Origin: an uncultured Bacteroidales bacterium
GTDB taxonomy: Bacteria > Bacteroidota > Bacteroidia > Bacteroidales > UBA932
Reading direction: 5' to 3'
DNA: 40,052 nucleotides
Assembly: GCA_900320365.1 (NCBI GenBank)
Contig: ONSC01000004.1
Coordinates: 1 to 40,052, forward strand
In this document: piece after piece, positions 22,907-32,015 of the stretch
How the letters are laid out: every line of letters starts with the position of its first letter
Position numbering within the stretch: position 1 is the stretch's first letter
Program-made: the position numbers and the translations under genes
Notes under the pieces: generated by a model
Databases searched by the model: none
What the model saw: only the letters and a program-made list of their open reading frames with translations
Told to the model about the DNA's origin: nothing

Positions 22907-23422
22907 ATGGTTAAGACTCTTTTAGCCCTTTCGCTGTTAGGGGCGATGTTCTCATGCGCTAAGCCTTGGGACAATAAATACGTGAAAAACGTTCCTTCCG
23001 ACACCATCAAGGAATATGAACACTCATATTCAGGAACGATGATGTGGTATATCACCTGGTACAGGATTGAGAAAGGCGAGGACGGCAAGCTTCGGCTCAT
23101 GTATTCCAAAGACTGCGATCCGGAGATAACCATCTACAAATGCCCGGATGACGCTCTGGCAAAGATCGATGGATTTGTCCGGGAGTATAAGCTCTGGAAA
23201 CTGGATAACTCTTATACCCCGAAGTTTGAAATCCTGGACGGATATATGTGGCACACCTCCATCGTCTATGAGGACGCTTCAATCTCGACCGGTGGATCCA
23301 ACGCCTGGCCGCCGAAAAATCTCCAGGCAGGGCTTTCGGCTATCGAATCTTATGTCCAGTCGATAATAGACTCCGCCACCGAGAGCGACATAATAGGCAC
23401 CGACACGCATCAGAATCGCTGA
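22907..23422 (+). CDS. Small lipoprotein of unknown function
   Basis: This 171-residue protein has a lipoprotein signal (MVKTLLALSLLGAMFSC, Cys17). The mature part contains MMWYITWYRIEKGEDGKLRLMYSKD, a central YTPKFEILDGYMWHTSIVYED and a GGSNAWPP motif near the end, which I have seen in unnamed Bacteroidales lipoproteins. I cannot assign a function. It follows the nucleoside-hydrolase-fold gene after 7 nt and is probably the last member of the operon that begins with the second esterase. A new promoter-like box lies between it and the peptidase gene. Confidence 0.7.
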   Translation: MVKTLLALSLLGAMFSCAKPWDNKYVKNVPSDTIKEYEHSYSGTMMWYITWYRIEKGEDGKLRLMYSKDCDPEITIYKCPDDALAKIDGFVREYKLWKLDNSYTPKFEILDGYMWHTSIVYEDASISTGGSNAWPPKNLQAGLSAIESYVQSIIDSATESDIIGTDTHQNR

Positions 23423-23448
23423 CATTACTATAATGGCACGATATTTAG

Positions 23449-23456
23449 TATTTTTG
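23449..23456 (+). promoter_or_regulatory. -7 box for the S41 peptidase operon
   Basis: TATTTTTG matches TAnnTTTG exactly and lies 21 nt before the peptidase ATG, in a 55-bp AT-richer gap. No good -33 element is found at the normal spacing, so this is a moderate prediction. Confidence 0.45.
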
Positions 23457-23477
23457 TGGTTCGGTAATATTTAGAAC

Positions 23478-25091
23478 ATGAATGCTAAATCCATCATAGC
23501 GGCCGCCGCGGCAATTATTATAAGCGGCGCCGCGGTATCCGCACAGTCCCAAAGTTTCAAGCTCGGGCAATGGACCGAGATACAGAATTCCATCCTCAAG
23601 GAACTGAACCGTTCCTATGTGGACTCCCTTCCCGTGGATCGAATAGAGAGAGCCGGAATCAACGCGATGCTTGACGCCCTTGATCCGTACACCATCTACA
23701 TCCCGGAAGAAGAGAATGAGGACTTGCAGATGATGGTCAGCAAGAGTTACGGAGGCATAGGAGCCGTCATCTACAAGCCTGACAAGGATGGAAATGTCAT
23801 AATCAATGAGCCTTACAAGAACTCCCCCGCCGAGAAGTATGGCCTTCGTTGCGGTGATGAGATCATGGAGATAGATGGTCAGACCACCCATGGGCTAACC
23901 AGTCAGGAAGCTTCAGACAAGATGAAGGGAAAGCCCGGGACGACTGTGGTGTTCAAGGTCAAGAAGGTCTACACTGGAGAGATCGTGGACATCAATGTCA
24001 CGAGGGAAAGAATCCATCTCCCGGATGTGGAATACGCGGGCATGATCGATTCTGAGACAGGCTACATCTACCAGAGCGGTTTCACGGAGAATGTGTCCGG
24101 AGAGATCCGCTCCGCTGTCTTGAATCTCAAGAAACAGGGAATGAAGAGACTGGTCCTGGATCTCCGCGGAAATGGAGGTGGACTCATGAGCGAGGCTATC
24201 AACATAGTCTCACTATTCGTCCCGAAAGGCTCCTTGGTCGTGTCCTCGAAGGGTAAAGGCGCGGGTGAGCAACAGTACAAAACCACATCGGAACCCATTG
24301 ACACCCAAATACCTCTCATAATCATGGTGGATGGCGGATCCGCTTCCTCATCCGAGATTGTCACAGGAGCCCTCCAAGATCTGGACAGAGCCACGGTCAT
24401 GGGCACAAGGACTTATGGAAAGGGGCTTGTCCAGACTATCAGACCTCTCCCCTACAACGGCCAGATCAAAGTCACCACGGCTAAATACTATACCCCTTCC
24501 GGACGTTGCGTCCAGGCGATTGACTATGCCAAACGCAATGAGGATGGAAGTGTGGCACACATCCCCGACTCACTCACCCACGAGTTCAAGACAGCCCATG
24601 GAAGGACGGTCAAGGACGGCGGTGGCATCACCCCGGATGTCATCGTTAAAGGTCATGAATACAGCCGTCTAACTTTCTCCCTGGTGTATTCCAACATAAT
24701 TCAGGAATATACCCTGAAGTTTGTCCGGGAGCACCAAAGCGTTCCTGAGGATTGGAAGATGACCGATGCCGATTGGAAGGACTTCGTGGAGTTCGCCAAA
24801 ACCAAAGAGTTCGACTATCGTTCTAGCGCCAAGACTTATTTCGACCAAGTGAAGAAAGAACTTGAGAAAGATGGTCTCGCGGAAAGCATGAAAGACCAGA
24901 TTGAGGCCATGAGCAAGGCCCTGGAGATGGATAAGGAGACATTCCTCAACCTCAAGAGGGACGAGATTGTGCCCTTCATCGAGGAAGAGATAATGGTACG
25001 TTACTATTTCCAGGAAGCCGGCATCAAGACCCGCCTCCGCTACGACGATCAGCTCAAGGAGGCGCTCACCAAACCTCTGATATCCTTCTAG
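23478..25091 (+). CDS. S41 family C-terminal processing peptidase
   Basis: This 537-residue exported peptidase (signal peptide to about residue 22) trims proteins from their C-termini in the periplasm. A PDZ domain covers about 85-175 (YGGIGAVIYKPDKDG, NSPAEKYGLRCGDEIMEIDG). The S41 core follows, with LVLDLRGNGGGLMSEA, the nucleophile Ser290 in GGSASSSEI and the general-base Lys315 in TYGKG, 25 residues later as in CtpA. The C-terminal 150 residues are helical and charged. It matches the Bacteroidetes Prc/CtpA type in order and length. The TonB-dependent receptor gene starts 13 nt after its stop, so it may process or monitor that outer-membrane system, though co-transcription alone does not prove this. 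Confidence 0.92.
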   Translation: MNAKSIIAAAAAIIISGAAVSAQSQSFKLGQWTEIQNSILKELNRSYVDSLPVDRIERAGINAMLDALDPYTIYIPEEENEDLQMMVSKSYGGIGAVIYKPDKDGNVIINEPYKNSPAEKYGLRCGDEIMEIDGQTTHGLTSQEASDKMKGKPGTTVVFKVKKVYTGEIVDINVTRERIHLPDVEYAGMIDSETGYIYQSGFTENVSGEIRSAVLNLKKQGMKRLVLDLRGNGGGLMSEAINIVSLFVPKGSLVVSSKGKGAGEQQYKTTSEPIDTQIPLIIMVDGGSASSSEIVTGALQDLDRATVMGTRTYGKGLVQTIRPLPYNGQIKVTTAKYYTPSGRCVQAIDYAKRNEDGSVAHIPDSLTHEFKTAHGRTVKDGGGITPDVIVKGHEYSRLTFSLVYSNIIQEYTLKFVREHQSVPEDWKMTDADWKDFVEFAKTKEFDYRSSAKTYFDQVKKELEKDGLAESMKDQIEAMSKALEMDKETFLNLKRDEIVPFIEEEIMVRYYFQEAGIKTRLRYDDQLKEALTKPLISF

Positions 25092-25104
25092 GGATTGGAA
25101 TCAG

Positions 25105-27546
25105 ATGAATGCGGCCAAACTAATATGGGAAAAAGCGCGGGCGGTCTTTCTGCTCGCGCTTTTGATAACCTCTCCGGCACTCGCCCAGCGAAAGGTGACC
25201 ATCAGTGGCCACATCACCGATAATGCCTCTGGAGAGACCCTGATCGGTGCCGGGATTTTGGAGAGGGAATCCGGAGTGGGCGCCGTGACCAACAATTTCG
25301 GATACTACACCTTGACCCTGCCGGCAGGAGAGTATGATTTCCATTATTCTTATGTCGGTTACAGTGAGTCGGTTCTGCATATTGACATGCACCGGGACAC
25401 GGTGGTGAACGTGGCGTTGATGGCCGGTGAGACACTTTCCTCTTCCCATATAGTCGCGAGGAAGGACGCTGGAATACAGTCCACTTACTTAGGGGCTATC
25501 GACATACCAGCCGCCCAGATCAAGAACACGCCGGTTCTGTTCGGTGAGGCGGACGTGTTGAAAGTTCTTCAGATGATGCCAGGAGTCCAAGGCGGAAACG
25601 AGGGATTCTCAGGGATTTACGTTCGCGGAGGTGGGCCTGACGAGAATCTGATTATGCTGGACGGGGTGCCGATTTACAATGTCGACCACATGCTCGGGAT
25701 CTTCTCGGTATTCCAACCGGAAGCAGTCAAGAAAGTAACCCTTTACAAGGGCTCTTTCCCGGCTCGTTACGGGGGCAGGGTCTCTAGTATTGTGGATATC
25801 CGCACGAACGACGGTAACATGAAAGAGAATCATGGAACTGTCAGCATTGGCCTCATTAGCGACAAACTCCACCTTGAGGGTCCGATAATAAAAGACAAAC
25901 TCGCTTATTCTGTCAGCGCGAGGGGAATGCACACGTTGTTGTACGCCCCGGTCATCAAACTAGCTCTCAATGACGCCTACGGAAATTACTATTTCTACGA
26001 TCTCAACGGAAAGCTGACCTGGCGTCTCAGCGACCGGGACCGTTTCTATTTCGGGGCTTACCATGGACGCGACCATTTCGTGTACTGGGAAGATGATGAA
26101 AGCGAAGGAACCTCTACTATCGGCAAAGAATCTTCCCCTTATAAATATAAAGACAGAACTGACGTCGGGGTCTTCTGGGGCAACACGGTCGGGTCGGCAA
26201 GATGGAACCATGTGTTTAACAGTAAGTTATTCGCCAACACCACCGTGTCATACAACCGTTACCGGATGGTCATGAACGCCGGTTCGGCAGAGACGGAGAT
26301 AGTGGACGGAGTGAAATCAACCAACCGCTACCACCTCAACTACCATTCAGGAATCCGGGACTTCGGAATCCGGACGGACATGGACTATACTCCGTCCCCT
26401 AGACATCTCGTGAAATTCGGCTCTGAATATATCTGGCACACATTCATTCCCGAGAGAATGTCTGCCGTGGACAAAGAAGTCACGGGAGGGGAAGTCCAAG
26501 TGGACACCACATTTCATTTCGCTGACCCGAAGAAGAGATATGGAGGACACGAGCTCTCTTTCTATGCGGAGGATGATTTCAATATTGGCGAGCACCTTAC
26601 CGTGAATCCCGGAGTCCACCTCTCCATGTTCAACACTGAAGGCAGGACATATTGGAGCCTTCAGCCCCGTGTGTCAGCGAAATACTCGACAGGCAGAGGC
26701 CTGTCTTTCAAAGCGGGTTACGCCAGAATGGCTCAATATGTCCACCTTCTTAGCTCCGCTCAGATCTCACTTCCGGTTGACCTATGGGTTCCTATAACCA
26801 AGGACATCCGCCCGGTCACCTCGGACCAGTACTCAATAGGGACATATTACGATGGAGTCAAGGGCTGGGAATTCTCAGTCGAAGGGTATCTCAAGAACAT
26901 GAGGAATATTCTTGAATACAAGGACGGCACATTGATGCTCGGCACTTCAGACGGATGGGAAAACAGGGTCGAGATGGGAGAAGGCACTGCGAAAGGAATA
27001 GAGTTCCTGATCCAGAAAACAGCCGGAAATACAACAGGCTGGCTGGCCTATACCCTTGCCAAGTCAGACAGGATATTCCCGGACGGGTCAATCAACAACG
27101 GGGAACGTTTTCCTTATAAATACGACCGACGCCACTCCATCGATTTGAGCGTGGACCACCGTTTCAATGAGAAATGGGGTATTGACGCGACCTGGTCATT
27201 CGCCACCGGCGGGACGACCACGGTGCCAGTACGTCAAGTCGCGGTAATGACCCCATATAGCTATATCACTGACGCACAGTACGTTGACCATAGGAATAAT
27301 TTCCGAATTCCCCCGAGTCACAGGCTCAACATAGGTTGCAGCCTCCACAATGAGCGGCGATGGGGAGAGAGCGTGTGGAATTTCAGCGTGTACAACGCCT
27401 ACAACCGTATGAACCCTAATTTCGTGTTCACGGACTATGGGCCCGACTATGACAAGAACGGCAATTACATCGGGACCAGCCTGAAGATGAAGAAGATCAC
27501 TATCCTTCCTCTTCTCCCATCAGTAAGTTGGACTCTCAATTTTTGA
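25105..27546 (+). CDS. TonB-dependent receptor with carboxypeptidase-like N-domain
   Basis: This 813-residue outer-membrane receptor has a signal peptide (ending near ALAQ, residue 27), a CarboxypepD_reg-like domain (about 28-110, ISGHITDNASGETLIGAGI) and a plug domain with the Bacteroidetes pattern DVLKVLQMMPGVQ, IYVRGGGPDENLIMLDGVPIYN, and LYKGSFPARYGGRVSSIVDI. The rest is a beta-barrel. It should import a large ligand using energy from TonB. It is shorter than SusC-type receptors and no SusD follows. Instead a DUF4249 lipoprotein comes 6 nt later, a pairing seen often in this phylum. The ligand is unknown. Confidence 0.93.
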   Translation: MNAAKLIWEKARAVFLLALLITSPALAQRKVTISGHITDNASGETLIGAGILERESGVGAVTNNFGYYTLTLPAGEYDFHYSYVGYSESVLHIDMHRDTVVNVALMAGETLSSSHIVARKDAGIQSTYLGAIDIPAAQIKNTPVLFGEADVLKVLQMMPGVQGGNEGFSGIYVRGGGPDENLIMLDGVPIYNVDHMLGIFSVFQPEAVKKVTLYKGSFPARYGGRVSSIVDIRTNDGNMKENHGTVSIGLISDKLHLEGPIIKDKLAYSVSARGMHTLLYAPVIKLALNDAYGNYYFYDLNGKLTWRLSDRDRFYFGAYHGRDHFVYWEDDESEGTSTIGKESSPYKYKDRTDVGVFWGNTVGSARWNHVFNSKLFANTTVSYNRYRMVMNAGSAETEIVDGVKSTNRYHLNYHSGIRDFGIRTDMDYTPSPRHLVKFGSEYIWHTFIPERMSAVDKEVTGGEVQVDTTFHFADPKKRYGGHELSFYAEDDFNIGEHLTVNPGVHLSMFNTEGRTYWSLQPRVSAKYSTGRGLSFKAGYARMAQYVHLLSSAQISLPVDLWVPITKDIRPVTSDQYSIGTYYDGVKGWEFSVEGYLKNMRNILEYKDGTLMLGTSDGWENRVEMGEGTAKGIEFLIQKTAGNTTGWLAYTLAKSDRIFPDGSINNGERFPYKYDRRHSIDLSVDHRFNEKWGIDATWSFATGGTTTVPVRQVAVMTPYSYITDAQYVDHRNNFRIPPSHRLNIGCSLHNERRWGESVWNFSVYNAYNRMNPNFVFTDYGPDYDKNGNYIGTSLKMKKITILPLLPSVSWTLNF

Positions 27547-27552
27547 CAAACC

Positions 27553-28662
27553 ATGAGGAAACATTTGATAATCACCATATTGATTGCAGTCCTCGGTTGT
27601 GTCGCCTGCGAGAATACCATTAAGTACGAATATGACTTGAGCGATGGTAAGATGACCATCTTGGGACAGCTTTCCACCGCTGACTCAAAGCATACGTTAT
27701 TCTTATCGATGAGTTATCCGGACAGGATTGACTCGCTTCCCGGTGCTACGGTAGAGTGCTTTGTCAACGGGTCAAGAAGCCTGGCGAAAGCGGTACCCGC
27801 AGGGTACACCGAAGAGATTGTCGACTGGTGGACAGGAGAGACTGAACTGGTCCCGAACCACTTCCCTTACACTCGATATGAATTCGAGGCAAACTTCAAA
27901 CCTGGAGACAAGGTCAGAATCGAGGCAACAAAAGGAAACGTGAAAGCATGGTCGGAAACCGTTATCCCGGCACCGGTGGCGATTCTCTCTGTGGACACGG
28001 CGACTGTCGTCAAAACTTCAGTGTATCAAAGCGTCGGAGAGACAGAGACCTACGAGCAGGAATATGTCGAATTCACCGTCAGGCTGGGTGACGTGAAAGG
28101 GACGGACAACTATTATTCAATGAACCCGGAGATCACCACAGTCAACACTTTGAGTTCAGAGACAGAAGAGAATTTCGCGGTCAATGTTCAGGGTCCGGTA
28201 GGATTGGACTATGAGACCTTCCACGACCTTATCCTTGAGGATGGGTATTCATCCGGCATGGGAGACCTGTTTGAGGACTTGTTGCCGGTGAATTACACAC
28301 ATTGTTTCTCGGATAAACAGTTCAAGGATTCTGAAGCTACCGTGAAGTTCTATATTCCCTCCTACTATTTCCACGGCTCCCCCTACGAATACTATTATAT
28401 CGCAAGCAAAATCGTGGTGGACAAGACTTTCCGTCTTTCAGTCAAGAGTTTCGACCGCTCTTTCTATAACTACCTCAGGGCGATCAACAACATGCAGTGC
28501 TACGGCTATGACGTGTCTCCTATCATCGAGCCTACCATGTTGCCAGGCAATGTCAACGGAGGAATGGGAATAGTCTCTGTGGCGTCAGAATCAGGAATAA
28601 ACATAACTCTCCCGACAGAGGTATTCCTCCGGGGAGAGAATGATAATATCTACTATTATTAG
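27553..28662 (+). CDS. DUF4249 lipoprotein, partner of the TonB-dependent receptor
   Basis: This 369-residue protein has a lipoprotein signal (MRKHLIITILIAVLGCVAC) and the DUF4249 layout. An early strand KMTILGQLSTADSKHTLFLS leads into an Ig-like region with GATVECFVNGS, then FKPGDKVRIEATKGNVKAWSETVIPAPV, and the C-terminal part ends near PGNVNGGMGIVSVASESGINI. DUF4249 genes usually sit just after a non-SusC TonB-dependent receptor, so the product is likely a surface lipoprotein working with it; its biochemical role is not established. The TAG stop overlaps the stop of RNase R on the other strand (TTAG), so the two genes overlap by 4 bp at their ends. Confidence 0.88.
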   Translation: MRKHLIITILIAVLGCVACENTIKYEYDLSDGKMTILGQLSTADSKHTLFLSMSYPDRIDSLPGATVECFVNGSRSLAKAVPAGYTEEIVDWWTGETELVPNHFPYTRYEFEANFKPGDKVRIEATKGNVKAWSETVIPAPVAILSVDTATVVKTSVYQSVGETETYEQEYVEFTVRLGDVKGTDNYYSMNPEITTVNTLSSETEENFAVNVQGPVGLDYETFHDLILEDGYSSGMGDLFEDLLPVNYTHCFSDKQFKDSEATVKFYIPSYYFHGSPYEYYYIASKIVVDKTFRLSVKSFDRSFYNYLRAINNMQCYGYDVSPIIEPTMLPGNVNGGMGIVSVASESGINITLPTEVFLRGENDNIYYY

Positions 28663-30782
28663 GACTCCACGGGCTCGATCAGCTCATAGTCAAGAAGCCT
28701 CTGCTCCAGGCTGGCGGACTTGACACGGATATGTACTTGATCGCCTAGACGATAAATCTTCTTGGTTCGCTTGCCCACAATTCTGTAGTTATCCTCATCA
28801 AACTCGAAGAAATCAGAGCGCATTTCCCGTAGTGCCACCATTCCCTCAATCATCTCAGGCTTGATCTCCACATACATTCCCCACTCCGTGAGACCGGATA
28901 CAACGCCGTCAAATTCCTGCCCGATCTTGTCAATCATGTACTCGATCAGCTTATACTTGACACTGTCACGCTCGGCGTTGGCCGCTATCTGCTCCCTCTC
29001 GGAAGCATGCTGGCACTGAGCCTCGTAATAGTCCTTGTTCTGGCTCTCCCGGTTGTCAAGGTACATGGCAAGGAGCCTGTGGACCATAGTGTCTGGATAG
29101 CGACGGATCGGGGATGTGAAATGGGTGTAGAACTTAAACGCCAAACCATAGTGTCCGATGTTCTCAGTGGAATAAATAGCCTTTGCCATAGAGCGGAGGG
29201 CTATCATCTGGAAAGCGTCCCGCTCAGGAGTATCCTTAGAATCGGAAAGCAAGTTGTTCAGCGACTTAGCGATGTCACGCCCTGTCGTGACCGGACCCAT
29301 CTTGTAGCCGAAATTGCCCACGAACTTACCCAGGCTGGCGATTTTCTCCATATTCGGCTCATCATGGATACGATATATGAATGTCTTGGCGTTCTTGTCC
29401 TCCCTGCCATTCATCTTGCCTGATGTGGCGATGAACTCGGCGACAGACTTATTGGCCAAAAGCATGAATTCCTCTATCAGCCAGTTGGCTTCCTTGGAGA
29501 CTTTCTCATATACCCTCACCGGCTTACCCTTCTCATCAACCTCAACCTTCATCTCCGGTCTCTCAAAACTGATAGCGCCTGATGAGAAACGTCTCTTGCG
29601 CATGATGGCGGCTAACTTGTTCAACTCGAGGACCGCCTCACGTATCTCCTGGGTCACCGCCGGATCCTCAGGCTCCTTGCCCTCGGTCTCAATGATTCTC
29701 TGGGCACCCTCATAATCAAAGCGATAGTCAGAACGGATCACTGTTCTTCCAAACCAGCGATCGACCACATTGGCGTCCGGAGTGATTTCAAATACCGCCG
29801 AGAAAGTCAGTTTATCCTCGTTAGGACGCAAGGAACAAAGCTTATTGGAAAGCTTCTCCGGAAGCATAGGGACTGTCCTGTCCACGAGATATACGGAAGT
29901 ACCCCTCGCCTGCGCCTCCTGATCCATTACGGATCCTGGCTTGACATAATATGAGACGTCAGCAATATGCACTCCAACCTCGTAGTTGCCGTTCTTCAAC
30001 TTGACCAGTGACAACGCGTCATCAAAATCCTTAGCGTCAGTCGGGTCAATAGTGAATGTCAGGGTGCCGCGGAAGTCCTTACGGCCTTTCAGATCCTTGT
30101 CGGTGATCTCCTCTGAGATCTTGTCGGCAGCATTCTCCACCTCAGGAGCGAACCTATATGGCAGTCCATATTCGGCGAGGATGGCGTGCATCTCTGTCTC
30201 ATTGGCACCAGGCTCACCAAGCACATCAGAGACATATCCATGGGGATTAGGCTCTTTCCTGTCCCAGCCGTCAATGATGGCCGCAACCTTCATTCCTTTC
30301 TTAGCCCCTTCCGGAAGTGTGTCAAAATCAACGGATATGTCATAAGGCATAGTCCTTGACTGCATGATTACCCAAGCCTGTTTTCCGACAATGTGGAGTA
30401 TTCCCACGAACGGAGTCTTGCTCCTCTCGACAATCTCTATAATCTCACCTTCCCTGCGTCTGCCTCCGTCCTTACCTTGCTGCCGGCCACCCTTGATCCT
30501 AGGGGCTATCACAGCCTTCTTCTCTTTAGTGACAACGCATCTAACGATGTCCCCGTTCAGGGCTCCTCTTGTCTTTGCCGCCCTGACGAAAACATCATTA
30601 TCTTTATCTCCTCCTTCCGGGACGACGAAGACAAAACCGTCCCTGCTCATCTGGACCTTTCCGGTCACTTCCTCAAATTTCCGCTTACCACCCTGCCTTG
30701 AGCCGAATTGTCTCTCACGACTCTTCTTGAGGGCTTGTCTTCCTCCTTTGGCGCCACCTTGGCGCTTGTTTCCTCTTTTCAT
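28659..30782 (-). CDS. rnr: Ribonuclease R
   Basis: This 707-residue 3'-5' exoribonuclease degrades structured RNA and helps in ribosomal and tmRNA quality control. The N-terminal about 45 residues are very basic (KRGNKRQGGAKGGRQ). Cold-shock-type domains follow, then the RNB catalytic domain with the metal site FTIDPTDAKDFDDALSL and RGTSVYLVDRTVPMLPEKLSN, the segment YTHFTSPIRRYPD typical of RNase II/R, and a C-terminal S1 domain (FDGVVSGLTEWGMYVEI). All catalytic aspartates are visible. The start at 30782 is supported by a -7 box TAACTTTG upstream. The end overlaps the DUF4249 stop, so there is no space for a terminator. Confidence 0.95.
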   Translation of the reverse strand: MKRGNKRQGGAKGGRQALKKSRERQFGSRQGGKRKFEEVTGKVQMSRDGFVFVVPEGGDKDNDVFVRAAKTRGALNGDIVRCVVTKEKKAVIAPRIKGGRQQGKDGGRRREGEIIEIVERSKTPFVGILHIVGKQAWVIMQSRTMPYDISVDFDTLPEGAKKGMKVAAIIDGWDRKEPNPHGYVSDVLGEPGANETEMHAILAEYGLPYRFAPEVENAADKISEEITDKDLKGRKDFRGTLTFTIDPTDAKDFDDALSLVKLKNGNYEVGVHIADVSYYVKPGSVMDQEAQARGTSVYLVDRTVPMLPEKLSNKLCSLRPNEDKLTFSAVFEITPDANVVDRWFGRTVIRSDYRFDYEGAQRIIETEGKEPEDPAVTQEIREAVLELNKLAAIMRKRRFSSGAISFERPEMKVEVDEKGKPVRVYEKVSKEANWLIEEFMLLANKSVAEFIATSGKMNGREDKNAKTFIYRIHDEPNMEKIASLGKFVGNFGYKMGPVTTGRDIAKSLNNLLSDSKDTPERDAFQMIALRSMAKAIYSTENIGHYGLAFKFYTHFTSPIRRYPDTMVHRLLAMYLDNRESQNKDYYEAQCQHASEREQIAANAERDSVKYKLIEYMIDKIGQEFDGVVSGLTEWGMYVEIKPEMIEGMVALREMRSDFFEFDEDNYRIVGKRTKKIYRLGDQVHIRVKSASLEQRLLDYELIEPVES

Positions 30783-30803
30783 CTTATAATCTTAAAATAC
30801 ATG

Positions 30804-30811
30804 CAAAGTTA
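30804..30811 (-). promoter_or_regulatory. -7 box for RNase R
   Basis: On the minus strand TAACTTTG matches TAnnTTTG exactly and lies 21 nt before the ATG. No clear -33 element is seen. Confidence 0.45.
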
Positions 30812-30845
30812 GCAATTTCCAGCCAAAGGCATAGCCTTGAAACAT

Positions 30846-30862
30846 GATAATGATTATCTTTG
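30846..30862 (+). promoter_or_regulatory. -7 box and overlapping palindrome before the ROK kinase
   Basis: TATCTTTG (30855-30862) is an exact TAnnTTTG box about 35 nt before the kinase ATG. It overlaps a 13-bp perfect palindrome GATAATGATTATC (30846-30858), which resembles the core of a Fur-type box. A repressor bound there would block the promoter. This is a resemblance only. Confidence 0.45.
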
Positions 30863-30897
30863 TGTGATAGATTGAATCTTTAAAAACAACTTCCCAT

Positions 30898-32004
30898 ATG
30901 GCAGACATCAAAAAAGACAGCAGAATCGTCCTGACCCTGGATGCCGGCGGCACCAACATGGTGTTCGGAGCGATGAAGGGCGGAGAGTATCACGGTGACA
31001 CCATAACCCTTCCCTCGAACTCGGGCAATCTCGACCTTTGCCTCCAAGCGATGGTTTTGGGATTCGCTACCATCATCGAGAGGCTCGGCGATGAGAAGCC
31101 GGTGGCCATAAGTTTCGCTTTCCCTGGCCCTGCGGACTATCCTAACGGAATCATCGGTGGCTTCCTCCCCAACTTCCCTTCTTTCAGGGACGGTGTGGCC
31201 CTGGGGCCCTTCCTTCAGAAGAAGTTCGGTATCCCGGTGTTCATTAACAATGATGGAGATCTTTACGCCTATGGCGAGGCTCTTGGCGGAGCTCTTCCCG
31301 AGGTCAACAAGAGGCTGGAGGAGGCTGGAAGCTCAAAGCGTTACCACAATCTCATTGGTTACACTTTCGGTACAGGTTTCGGTGTCGGTACCGTGATAGA
31401 CGGCCGACTCAACCGGGGAGATAATTCCTGCGTCGAGACATTCTGCCTCAAGCATCCCGATATGCCCGACATAATAGTCGAGGATGGAGTCGCCATTCGT
31501 GCTGTCAAGAGGGTTTATGGAGAGCTTTCCGGCAATCCCAGCCATGGTCTTGAGCCGAAGGAAATCGGCGCTATAGCGAAAGGAACAGCACCCGGTAACC
31601 GTGATGCGGCGATCAAGGCATTCGATAAAATGGGAGAGGTCGCAGGCGACGCGATTGCCACAGCGGTCACTCTGATTGACGGTCTGGTCGTGATCGGAGG
31701 CGGAATCATGAATAACCACGAGTTCCTGATGCCAGGAATACTCCGCACTATGCGCTCTAAGATGCATCAATTGACCGGTGAGGAACTCAACAGGGTGCAG
31801 ATGAAGGTCTACAATCTTGACGATCCCTCGGAGTTCGTGGACTTCGCCCGCGGCGAGGCCAGGAAGCTGAAAGTTTACGGCAGTGATGATGAGGTGGTCT
31901 ACGACCCTCAGAAGAGAATCGGAATAATGCGCTCAAAGATTGGTGCGAGCAAGGCCATCTCTCTCGGAGCCTATGCTTTCGCCCTTTCAGAACTTGACAA
32001 ATAG
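30898..32004 (+). CDS. ROK family sugar kinase (glucokinase-like)
   Basis: This 368-residue protein has the ROK layout. The phosphate-binding motif is LTLDAGGTNMVFGA (residues 12-25). The sugar site is FINNDGDLYAYGEALGG, where the aspartate is the catalytic base, and a later adenosine region is VVIGGGIMNN. It would phosphorylate glucose, mannose or a relative with ATP. The usual ROK zinc signature C-x-C-G-x-x-G-C-x-E is absent; the matching stretch reads GRLNRGDNSCVETFCLKHPD. The protein is also longer than typical (about 300), with an extra C-terminal part. It is followed after 11 nt by mannose-6-phosphate isomerase, so a mannose-to-fructose-6-phosphate route is plausible. Confidence 0.88.
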   Translation: MADIKKDSRIVLTLDAGGTNMVFGAMKGGEYHGDTITLPSNSGNLDLCLQAMVLGFATIIERLGDEKPVAISFAFPGPADYPNGIIGGFLPNFPSFRDGVALGPFLQKKFGIPVFINNDGDLYAYGEALGGALPEVNKRLEEAGSSKRYHNLIGYTFGTGFGVGTVIDGRLNRGDNSCVETFCLKHPDMPDIIVEDGVAIRAVKRVYGELSGNPSHGLEPKEIGAIAKGTAPGNRDAAIKAFDKMGEVAGDAIATAVTLIDGLVVIGGGIMNNHEFLMPGILRTMRSKMHQLTGEELNRVQMKVYNLDDPSEFVDFARGEARKLKVYGSDDEVVYDPQKRIGIMRSKIGASKAISLGAYAFALSELDK

Positions 32005-32008
32005 GAGG
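32003..32008 (+). promoter_or_regulatory. Strong Shine-Dalgarno before manA
   Basis: AGGAGG lies 7 nt before the isomerase ATG and overlaps the TAG stop of the kinase. Such a perfect site is unusual in this window, where most genes lack one, and may ensure translation of the second gene of the operon. Confidence 0.65.
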
Positions 32009-32015
32009 TTTTGAG

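Noticed and set aside
25105..28662. SusC/SusD polysaccharide utilisation pair
   Set aside because: The receptor is shorter than SusC types and is followed by DUF4249, not SusD.
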